From NCBI RefSeq assembly GCF_003589595.1, contig NW_020654289.1, positions 6,203,692 through 6,267,691 of the forward strand: DNA of 64,000 nt, read 5' to 3'. This stretch comes from Hyposmocoma kahamanoa. Lineage: Eukaryota > Arthropoda > Insecta > Lepidoptera > Cosmopterigidae. The notes below the pieces were generated by a model that saw only the letters and a program-made list of their open reading frames with translations, was not told the DNA's origin and made no database searches. A program made the translations under genes and the position numbers. Below are positions 36,981 to 48,200 of this stretch, in pieces; positions within the stretch are counted from its first letter, which is position 1, and each line of letters begins with the position of its first letter.

Positions 36981-37870
36981 AACAGAATTGAAATTCGATA
37001 ATTTTTTTTAGTAACGGCAATACTTGGCACCATACAAGTTACATAAAAAAAGTTCGTTTTGCTAAAAAGAGACAGATTTCCTCTCCCCAATGAATTTTAC
37101 TATTAACACTTCTCATAATAATTATTTCAGATACCTAAAAACGGATTTCAGGTTCATTTCCTTCTTGTCATTACTAACGCATATTTTGGTAACTTTTAAG
37201 ATATTGCCACGTAGTTTTTTGTTTGAAATTCTTTGAAAAATGTCAGTTACGCTGATTTCGCTTAACAATAAAACTGAAACTAAATAAGATATAAAAAAAA
37301 ATCACTTACAGGAGGTTGTAGATCTCCTTTCGCTGATTCCAGACGTGTTAGTAATTCAATTTAGCTAAAAACGTCGATTACGTTAATTATGACGAGGACA
37401 TCAGTTTTAGCTGACGTCAGGCGAATGTTCTCGGTGAGGGAACGCCTTAACAAATACTCGTATACTGTGAGGAACAGCTCTGGAAACGTGAGAAAAAGAA
37501 CAGACGTTTATAATTGAACACTTGACTGTTTCATTATAAATTTTCATACCAACACGAACCAAATTTAAGAGACCTTGACCTTATAAATTAAAGTTCAAGT
37601 GGACTTAAAAAGAAAAGACGGCAATGATAATTTAAGTCAAATTAAAATTATATTTCATGGTATTGTAAGAATCATTACACGTTGTTCCAAAACGTACATA
37701 AATGAATAATTGAAATTTTTACACGTGTAATATTCAAAAAAATGACAATGGCCTCATAAAGACAGGAAAAGTGATATAACTCACTTTCTTTCATTCCCAC
37801 GGTGTGAACCGCCTTGTATTAAAGGTCAGGGGGTATGGAATAGACGACTCGCCGTCATTACCGTCGTTCT

Positions 37871-37913
37871 ACACCAGTCGTGTAACTACATAATGTAGTT
37901 ACACGACTGGTGT
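37871..37913. repeat. Perfect 43-nt palindrome
   Basis: Arms 37871-37891 and 37893-37913 are exact inverse complements around a single base; core AACTACATAATGTAGTT. Confidence 0.95.
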
Positions 37914-38235
37914 AATTAATTCCTTAGTACCGAAAGCACATGGATAACAAAAAAACATGATTTAAATCTCCAAGTACAATACAACAAAGGTTTTCGGATG
38001 TTATTGGGACTGCCGCGGAGGCATGTTTACACAGGCCCAAACTGATGACTTTATACCACGCGCAAAAAGTCAGCCTCACTGCTTTACAGATTGCGTGCGA
38101 GATATAATCCAATGCTCGAAATCATTACCAGGAGAATTCACTCACCTTTTTTGCGGCAACAAAACTAACGTAATTTTTAAGAATAAACAAATGTGGCCTT
38201 TTCTGTTATCTGAAAAATCAAATTATTATTATTAT

Positions 38236-38281
38236 TATCTAAATAGATATGCAAAGTAATCTTTGCATATCTATTTAGATA
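38236..38281. repeat. Perfect 21-bp stem hairpin
   Basis: Arms 38236-38256 and 38261-38281 (TATCTAAATAGATATGCAAA..) with loop TAAT. Confidence 0.95.
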
Positions 38282-38751
38282 CTCGCCTCTCTCGTGGCCT
38301 AAAAGATAATTTTGAATTTTTAAATGGGAAAGGCGGTATTCTCCTATTATTATTATGACAAAATTTTTCTTGGGACTCGACTTAAGGTTGGATATTCAGA
38401 ACCACACGGGCCTAAGCCAAATATTTCAGTTCAGTTATGTTATTGTGATAGGATGAGAGTGAATGCTGAGTTTGTGATATCAGGTGTATTTTGTGGAGTG
38501 TAAGTTAGGTCATGTTAAAGAAGCAGCGGGCTATGGAGCAAGTGTCTAATACGATTGCTTTTTGTAGTGGTACATATGTTTTTGGGTGCAGATCTGTTAT
38601 TTTCAAGGCGGTATGAAGTGTTTTTGGTGGGATACCTGTTATTATTATTTTTAAATTTTCTGGGTAGGATTTAATTGAGCAGTCCTAAAGAGCTGTGATC
38701 TTATTAACCAACAACAAAAAGTTGGATAGGTTAGACAGAGAAATACAAATC

Positions 38752-38812
38752 TCTGCTTAAAAGTCAGTCAGCTGTGACTATGAGACCTGTAAAGAGCCCG
38801 AAACCGAAAGGT
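38752..38812 (+). repeat. Family C fragment
   Basis: AGTCAGTCAGCTGTGACTAT, GACCTGTAAAGAGCCCGAAA; 65 bp upstream of exon 1. Confidence 0.55.
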
Positions 38813-38877
38813 TTCGATTTTAGTTCTGAATTGGTTATGCAATGTATGTGTATCATGTAGTATTTATATTGTTTCAG

Positions 38878-38966
38878 TCGAACCATGACGAGAACCAGAG
38901 TGAGTTGCTGAATCGCAAGCAAGCACAATGAAATGATTATGGAGTCACCAGTCAGAATATATTTAG
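38878..38966 (+). CDS. Exon 1: 5' UTR end, start codon, start of signal peptide
   Basis: A pyrimidine-rich acceptor ends in cag at 38877, so this is an internal exon of the transcript. Coding starts at ATG 38933 (G at -3) or at the in-frame ATG 38939 (A at -3, G at +4). The frame reads [11 protein letters not shown] and leaves one G before the donor gtaaga at 38967 (phase 1). Exon 2 begins with two bases completing that codon as Gly, giving ...[15 protein letters not shown], a convincing signal peptide. Two tiny upstream ORFs precede the start: 38885-38911, and ATG-AAA-TGA at 38928-38936. The phase match and resulting hydrophobic core are the support; no transcript was seen. Confidence 0.72.
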
Positions 38967-39217
38967 GTAAGATTTTGAAATTAACATTAATAGATAAAAC
39001 AAAATTCACATTAATCGAAAAGGAGTAGTGGACGCTAATACAGTATCAAAACGTCAAGTAAATTAAATATTTGAAGAATGCAAACGATAATTATAGCATA
39101 CAATTGGCATTCCTAGAAGTAATTAACGCGTGCGTAAAATATTACATATTAATTAGTACGATGATTTTAAACTTTACTCAAAGCTCGTTATCTTGTATGT
39201 AGGCAATTATATGAGTA

Positions 39218-39265
<48 letters not shown>

Positions 39266-42200
39266 AAAATTATTTATTATTATTATTATTTTATTACTAT
39301 TATTATTTAGTGTTTTTATTATTTTCTTCTTTATTTGTACATGTGCAGTATGTGTATTCTGTTGCACCCTCAAATAATTTTATCTTACTGTTTTTCCTGT
39401 AACCCGAAGGTTGCATGGAGGACATTGCTATTTAAATTTAAGGCCGCCTGTTGTACCTGTTATTTTTACTTTTTTGTATTGTTATTCTGTATTTGTCCGT
39501 GTGCAATAAAGAGTATCTGTAAAATTTGTATTTGATGCATCGAGAATGTAAGATGTAGATAGTCTTCAAAGGTTGTTAGTATTTATTGAAAATAATTATG
39601 AGATATAAATGATGTTTTACACTCTTAGAATTTTGAAAAGTAAGGTTAATTTTGGAATAAAATTTTTTTTATTACATATATTTATAAGATATATTTATAA
39701 GAACCGAATTGAGTGCAATATTTTTAACGAAAGTTTAATCATTCTATCACAATTCTGAAGACCCTGAAATAAGGGAACTTATAGACCATTAATATGATAC
39801 TGTAGAACTAAACTAAATAAAAATGCAACGTTATATGTATATGTCAAAATATGGATAAAACTTAATAATGATGAATATCAATTAACACTACTAAAATTAG
39901 AAAAAAAATTTTCAGGTGCAGCACTAGTAGTAACGATACTACTGCTATGCAGTACTACAGCGAATGGAGGGGCACTACCTGAACCCACCGCCACCACAAG
40001 AGAAGTCAGAATCACTTCCAGATTCTCTAGAACAAACACTACATTAGCTACCACCAGAAAATCTAAAACTCCAGATGTAGCATTAAATGAACTACATCCC
40101 AAAGATTCTGTGTTAGAAGAACATACAGAAAAGAATGCTAAGTATAAAGACAGAGGAAGAATTAGGTATAATCTTAAACCGAGTACAGAAAGTTCTATTC
40201 GAAGAATTAGAACGTCCACTATAAAAACAGCGGCGCCATCTAGTACGGGAACGCCGAAGTTAATAATAGTTACACCAACACCTGAAATCAAGAAGCCAGC
40301 GCAAATCATAGATGGAATGAAAACTTTTAAGAAAACTAAAATGCCAGTGTCAAGCTCCACCACGCCGGTGTCAAGTTCTACCACGCCCATGCCAAAGTCT
40401 GTGGCGTCGGAAGAAGAAGAAGAGGAGTATGAAGACGATGAAGAAGAGGAAGTGACGGAACCTTTTGAAAAATACACTTCTGGCAAATTTGACTCCAACT
40501 TCTTTACAATCCCAAATTACAATATCGATTTTCATCACGACTCCGTAGGTTCAGACAACAAAGTGAAATCAGAATACAGTAGTAGTCCATATAATTCGTT
40601 CTCCAGTTATTTTCCTGAAGTAAGCTATGACCCCAACTATCACGATAAACCTTATAAAGTTGAAAATTTTTTCAATTTTGATTCTGATTTAACTACGCCA
40701 AAAAATGATTTCTTCGATAAGAAGTTTCATGAAATTTCTTCAAGCATAATAAAGAATTTAGATACCATCAGATCTAAACAACCGCCTACACCAAGCACCA
40801 CAAATACTTATAAAGTCATTAAAGAAAACATGAGACCTACAATTTTAAGCAATGTTAGTCCTAAAAATCAATCAACTGTAATTTTTAAGAATACTAAAGA
40901 AATTCGTCTTTTAGACAACGACGAGGCTGGTACAGCAAATAATAAAGAACTATCTGACGTACACGGTACAAGTATTTATTATGAAGTGTCCGTTTTGTCG
41001 ACTGAAACTTACAATTTGAATTCAAACGACGATGACTGCGATAATGACACGCTGCCTGCCGATCCAACTGCTAGCACATCAGTTGAACAAGAATTAGTAT
41101 CTCTAAAAACTACACAGCCAACGCTTTTATCTTCAACGAAGGTGGCCCCTAAAGACTTAAAGTCTGAAAAATCTGAAGCAATATCAACATTATCGCCTAA
41201 CTATTTACCGTTCTTACGTTCAGATTCACCATTATTTGGCACGGCCACTCCAAGTTCTATTCCTGTTTCTACACAAAATTCAGTGTCTTCTACTGAAAAA
41301 TCAAAACGAATGTATTCAAGTAGCATCACTAGAAACAGAAGTTATTCCAAGCGCCTGAATGCATCTGGTGCTAATGATTCGCCTAACAACGTTACACCTA
41401 GAGTAGAGTCGTCGACTGTACAACAAGTGCATAGAGTGCCAACGCGTAAGTTCCACTACACTACTCCTAAGACTAAACCTGTTTGGATGGCTCCTAGAAG
41501 AAACGTAACAAGAACCTCTTACACCAGATCCACAATACCTACTACGATTTATTCGGAATATTTCAGTATCAAAGACAAACTTTCCACGACTACTCCAAGA
41601 TCGAAACAATCTTCTAGAACATCTTTGACCACAGTGTCGTCAGAAATAGACCCAGTGTTGCAAAGTGATGTCAGTGGAGTAAAAAAGATAGTTCATTCGC
41701 AGGCGATATCTGATAATAGTATACCGACTTTATGGAAGAGAGGTTCGACGAAGTTTTCGTCGTCGACAGCTTTGCCTGCAGAGGTGGAATCTGATACCAG
41801 TGACATGGAGATCCCTCCGACGCTGACTGCATGGGCTCTGGCAAGCTTAAGAAGCACGCCTGTCCAGGCGAGCCCGACGATAAACGTGACAGCCGCAACG
41901 CAGAAAAGTATCGACGAAAATGAATTACAAAAAGTCGGACAAATGCCAGGTGAGTGTCGTTTGCTACACGAAGTTATTTGAATTATAAATTATCTCTGTC
42001 TATATAATAACAGTAAAAAAAAGTTTGACTACCTATGTAAAATAGTTTAAACAAAGTCGCAAACAAATTTCAAATACACTACGCAATGTTACGTAACTTG
42101 CTGACTCAACTAAAAATTGTTAACATCATTTTTCTATATATCAAAAATGAAACTGCCATATTTAAAGATATATTTGCGTTCTTGGTAAATTTTGAGAACG

Positions 42201-45200
42201 TGAACAGGTTTTATAATAATATAATGACGTATTCTATACTTTAAATAAATATTGTGTTCACCATTACAGACAAGAAAGAAACGACAACGACTTCGACTAC
42301 GACCACGACCACTGGTATCAACAACGCTATAATTTCCGAAAAATACACAGAACTGATTCAGAATAGACAACCTTGGCGACCTGCAAAACCTATTATACCT
42401 CCAAGCACTACCAACCTTATAACTTCAACAGTCACTGAAAGTAAGTTAGAGAAGCAGCCTGCCGAGAGCAATATTTCTTTCCAAAGCAGCGCCAAGCATA
42501 AAGCTTCAACTGAAAACATGAATGTGGGTTCTACCGGTCCAACTATAGAAACAGAAAAAGAATTGGTACAAGCACTGAAAAACACGGAAACGACTACAGA
42601 AGAGGTACAAGAAACAATTCCTCCGGTTGATGCTCCAAAGTCAACCGGTTTCGAATCGATTACGAAACTCCCTGCTGGCATGACTACGCCACACGACGAG
42701 ACCACTGGTTCTGATCCAAGCCATGATGTTACAGAAGCACCCACTACAACGGACTATGAAATTACTACTATTCGATTCTCTTATGTCCCTACCGAAACAA
42801 CTGAATCTCAAGAGAAAGTTAGTACATCTAATTGGCATACATTGTTTCCTACTAGAACTAAATCAACAACAATAAAAGATGAGCCAATTACAACATATAG
42901 ACCTAAATATATAACGTCGACTGATGTAGAAGTAGAAACAACTACTGTAATCCTTGAAACAACGCCAGGTTTAGAACTATCTTCACAAGTTGTTGAACAT
43001 GTGACCGAAATACCACTTACTATTCTAACAGCGAAAACTACGGAAGAAGTAGATTTACAAAATGAAACAACAACTGAGAAGCTGACTGTTAAACCTATGA
43101 CTACAACCAATAAGACACCAGTTGAAACTACGCCAGTACCTACTACTGAAGAGTTTGTGGAAACAACTACAATAATTGTAGAAATTGCAACAGAGATTAA
43201 TTCTGAAAGATCGAAGCTCCCAACAACAAGCACTGAAGTTTCGTTAAGTACAGAAATATCATCGATTGAAGTGACTGAAACTACACCCAGTGAGTTTCGT
43301 GATAGTAGTTCTGAAGAGAATAGCGGTAGTAATGAAGTTATTACTCAAGAGACTACAAAAATGTCACCGTCTGTCTCAACAACTATAAGACCACGAATAA
43401 CAACTGTAACTACACAAGAAACAATTACAGAAAATGAAGAGCCTACGACAGTAACGGACGTAAAACCAACGACTACTCAAACTGCAAAGATTTCTGAGAT
43501 GACTCAACACGACACGACGCTAGAATCTACAACAGATATTACGACAACGGAGGATTTGTCAAACTTCAATGTAGAGGTTACGACCGAAGCTTCTTCAAGG
43601 GTGCTAAGTGAAGATTCTGGCTCAGGAGCAGCAGTGGCTATTGCTGTTAGCACGATTGGAGTCATCGCGCTGATACTGCTGGTTGGACTATTGGTAAGCA
43701 CAGCAGTATCTTATAAGATTTTTAAATAAGTAGATGAAGTAACGAAAATTAAAAGTCTACATTCATATAAGTAAGTAGGTAAAAAGTAAATAGAATTAAG
43801 ATTTAAAGAAGTACACAATAGATTAAAGGTAAAATAAATCAGTTTCCTTTACTTCTAATCTATTGTTTACTTTTTTTAAATGGCAATGACAATACAAACA
43901 TGACTATGAAGATGGCTTTCTGGTTTGTAGTGTAACATTGAACAAATACACAACTAAAGTTATCAATATTTTTCAAATTTTTGCCAATGGCATTCGGGCA
44001 TTTGCGTTGTTTCATTTTACATTTGGTGTTTTCTTCATTATCATCTTTTATGTGTGTGTGTCTCTCTTTCATTCGCTCTTTAACTTCAGCCTTCTGAAAT
44101 CTTTCTTGTCTTGTTCTTCATGTTGGCCTCGTATGATGCCGATGTCTTTTCATACAACATATCCAAAGTAATGAGCATAATATCTATCAGAAATCTTACG
44201 ATAAATTACGTTCACTACTTTGGAGACAGTTGTAGACTTTTGTGGCGAGTGATGGGGCCTGAAATTTTGAAATATGTTTGCTTAAGAAAATATTGCATTA
44301 CAAATTATCTAGTTTAGAAGCCTACACATCGAAAAAGATTGAAAACTCATTGAAAGACTTGTGAAATATCCGAGACGAGGCGAGAATGTCTAGCAACGTC
44401 TTTACAATAACTAAAATGGAAAACAAAAAAATAAAAATAAAAACGGTGGCTTAGATCAATATTATAAACTATCAGGCTAAAAGTCGTTTGTTGTTATAAA
44501 TAGTAAATACAAGTTACGGGATCGAAGAAAAGGCGTACAATACGATACTGACGATACTACTTCATCCATCAACATACTTTTTTCAAAAACGATTCCTTTT
44601 CCGAGCATTACATGAACGTTAATCAGAACATTATTAACATATTTGTCGAATAATAGAATTATTGAAAGTGATTAATGAAAACTCTCCTTATGTCTTCATC
44701 TGAAATTAACTTACATTATTCTACTCTTTTTCGTCTCTCACAAACCTGGATGATTCTCCTGGAATTAAGAAAAAAATTATATTTTAATAAATAATGTTCC
44801 AAAGGAGGTAGAATGCAGTGCTAACCCTACTGTTCCCCTTATGAATGTACACTTTATCAATCGTCACTATTCGCTAAAGTAAATATTTAAGTTAGCCCAA
44901 ATCCTAGTGGCTCTTGAGAATGCCACGTGGACAATAAATTCAAGGAGTTATTACTTCCATTTCCAATGCGCTTCGCATAATATCATTAATAGTTAATGTA
45001 GTAGTTTATTTAAGTTACTATAGTAGAAATATTGAAATGAATATGTTTCCTGTAAATCGCGGATAATTTTGGATTTTGAATAGATTGATTCGGATAATAT
45101 CATTTTTTAAAAATAGGCAAAAAGTTTACTATCAGAGTTCTTAGGTATTCGCGATTGTTACTAAAACTTAAATTGCGTATGTTTGTTTTTTCGACATCAA

Positions 45201-48200
45201 CATTTCAGTCAGCCATGACCACCGGATCAAAGTAAAATATTATTCATTTTTAATATTTCATAGGTAAGCAAATTACACTTGAAACCGTCATACTGAATAG
45301 ACTCCACTGTCCATTCGCAAGACAGATTCCCCTTAGAAGAATGAGCCAGAAACTCTAGGGGTCCTATTCTCGAATCACGAAATCCGTACGGCCGTTTTCT
45401 CACTGTGACCTACAGACTGGAGTTTCGATCGGGGCTAGAAGACGTGTGATAACGCGATTTCACAGTTTTGCGATTTGACCGTTTAACAATTTCTAAAGTA
45501 CCCGTCTTGTCGTTGATGGGTTTTGAGAGTAGTTCCATATATCGTCGCTTAAATGCTAAACCGCCGCGTCACAAAAAACTTCAAAAATGTTTTTATTGCA
45601 AAAATGTGTTTAAAAACATTCACTTTAATATTACATGAACACATTGATTTTGATGAGAATTTGGCGTCATAAACAACGGAATTACGCAAATGCCTGTTTG
45701 GCATTCTGCTTTTCCGTGGCTAACTTTAGAGCAAAACAGTTCTTTTGTGAGTTGTGTCTATGTTTACAAATTTATAGAGCGTAAAAAATACGCATCTTTT
45801 AAGTGTACATACATGGATATTTAAAAACAAAACAATTTGAAAATATTAAAAAATGAGGTCGAAGACTTTGATCGCCTCTCCTGTAAAAAATGGACTTTTG
45901 ACATGCGGCCGTTTAGCATACACTAATATAACACTTTTCATAGATTTCGTGCTCGAGAGTGGGTTCTAAAATGTGGGCTCTAAAGAAACAAATAAGTACA
46001 CGAGATTTAGATCCAAAAATGTCTGTAACAAAGCAGTGGGTAAAAACCCAATCAACCCGCCCGGGTATTAACTGGGGTTTTACCCAAAATGTCGGGTTTT
46101 AACCCATATCGGGCGTATTTTTAGCGCAAAATCGTGGGCGGAAACAGCGAATATGGAATATGGCATAATTCCGTACTTGTTACAAATTTCTATGTTAAAA
46201 ATCTTTTTTAATACCTCCTTGCGATCCTGTGAATACTCACTATTAAGGATGCATATATTTTTTTAATAATATCAAGTGACGGGACGAACATACCGTGCGC
46301 TTGATGGTAAGCTACATGCCTGTCCATAACAATTGCAGTGCCATTCAGAGCTTTAATAGCAAAGATCTGAGGGGCCCTGCCACTGCGCCCGTCACCCTGA
46401 GACATAAGTTGACATGTCCCATATTACGATCCGAATTTATTCCAAGGCGGGTTTCAAGCGAATCTTGAATGTATATAAAGGTAAATCGAATCGTCTAGAT
46501 CTTTCTGATCTAAAACAGCAAAAAACATTTTGTAATAATAATATCATTAAAGAACAAAACCCGATGTGCAAGAAATATTTAGTTGTAAATAGTTTTTACT
46601 CTAGATTTCGGGCATTAATAGGTTTTAGTCTGATTTAAACCCGGCGTTAATATAGCGCCGGGTTAAAACCTGGGCCCACTCTGTTCCTACAACACTTTTC
46701 TTTTTTTTTCTGTTTCAAATTGAGTGATTTGTGACACGTAGGGAAGTTAATATTTTTGTAGACGTCTAAAAATGATTATTACCCAGAGATGACCACTTTC
46801 CATTATACCCCGTATAAGAATGGGTAAGAAATGACCTGTAATTACCATTTTTGGTACATACAAATTCGATCGTTTTTAAATGGGTCACTTAGTTTGAGAA
46901 TTTGCATAGAATGTTAACTTTTCGTGTACTTAAATAATGGATCAGAGTAAAGTGTTTTTTTTTATATATACTGCGTTAGTTATACTTAGTTATACATCTA
47001 GTACTTAAATATAAAAATCAAACCCATATATTTACCACTGGCTAAAAAGCGTTAGGCGATAAACAAAAAATAAATAAAAAGAGTGAATCAAGTTTTCACA
47101 CTGGAGATATTATAAAAAAATAGTTGGTTGGCAACTCTATCGACCTGGAAAGGGATATACGTGGCGTATTTCCTGTAAAAAGCCGTATAGTAATTAGAGT
47201 GAGTGCAGTTATAATCCGAGCCTTAAGTGCTGATTGCAGTGACGGTTGCACGTAGAGATATGAACCGGCGATAAAAATTCCTTCGTCGGCAACTCGACTC
47301 GATACACGACACCGTCATACTTGCGAGAACTTAACTCGGTCAGAGGTTGTTAATGAGCGTTTTGGTTGCCTGTCACAAATAAGGCCATCACAATTCCCAT
47401 ATAAAGACTGGGAGCTTAATATGAACGTAGGCAGCAACTTGGCAAAACTGTTTATTTTTAAATATCGTCGGTTTACAAATAACGTTGAAAATTGTCTGTT
47501 TTACTTTTGAACGTTCATCGTCAACTCATTTGTACGTCCCACTGCCGGCCACGGGTCTCTTCACAAGAGACGGTTTAGGCCATATTCCGCCACGCTGGCC
47601 CAAATGCAGGATGGGGACTTCATACGTTTTCCGAGGTTTGTGAACCTTCTTTACCATGCAGGTTACATCACGATGTTTTACTTTATAAAAAAGCTCTTGG
47701 TAAATTTGGAATTAATTTTAGAAAGCTGGTCAGTCAACAATTGTTACACCAATACAACGATTAGAAAACATACATGCAAAAAAAAATTTAAAACAAGACC
47801 GACACTACATGCACAATAAATTATTGCAGAGTAAAATGAAACCTACGAAAAGAAAAGTGTAAACATTAATTTAATTATATAAATCAAAGAATCATCATTT
47901 GAAGAGTAGAATCGATATTCGTTCTAGAAGCCCCGTACTCGCGGACACCCAGTATATGACCATATGAGGTGACTCTGTCCATACATATATATAGAGATAT
48001 CAGATTTTCCTAAGGTTTCGGAGTATAGAAGGTTTTAGACTTTTTTATTCGTATTTCTATTTCTAATCGAGGTCCGCACGATTTTATTTATGATATCAAT
48101 TGATGAAGAAGTTGTGCGCCTGGTGGTAAGCGACACGCCTATTCAGGACACTTGCAGGACCACTGAAAGCTTGATCTTAAGACATTTTCAGTTGATAAAT

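Larger units (their letters stand above)
36981..38751. other. 1.8 kb upstream of the receptor; two strong hairpins, no gene
   Basis: Inverted repeats at 37871-37913 (21-bp arms, 1-nt spacer) and 38236-38281 (21-bp arms, 4-nt loop). No promoter motif or coding exon recognised. Confidence 0.55.

Noticed and set aside
39193..39402. Paired ORFs over (AT)n and TTATT tract
   Set aside because: Microsatellite translation only.
39878..40498. 206-codon minus-strand ORF
   Set aside because: It lies antisense to exon 2; its Ser/Val-rich translation is the mirror of Thr/Glu-rich coding sequence.
42358..43233. Minus-strand ORFs of 65-141 codons
   Set aside because: Antisense shadows of Thr-rich exon 3 (ACN codons read as V/S on the other strand).
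40110..43729. Exons 2 and 3 as two independent mucin genes
   Set aside because: They end and begin at consensus splice sites in matching phase with a 320-bp intron, and the second lacks its own start.
43860..44171. Overlapping ORFs on both strands just after the readthrough stop
   Set aside because: Low-complexity, hydrophobic or Lys-rich; no recognisable domain. The minus frame [20 protein letters not shown] looked protein-like, but upstream stops and no splice signals were found.
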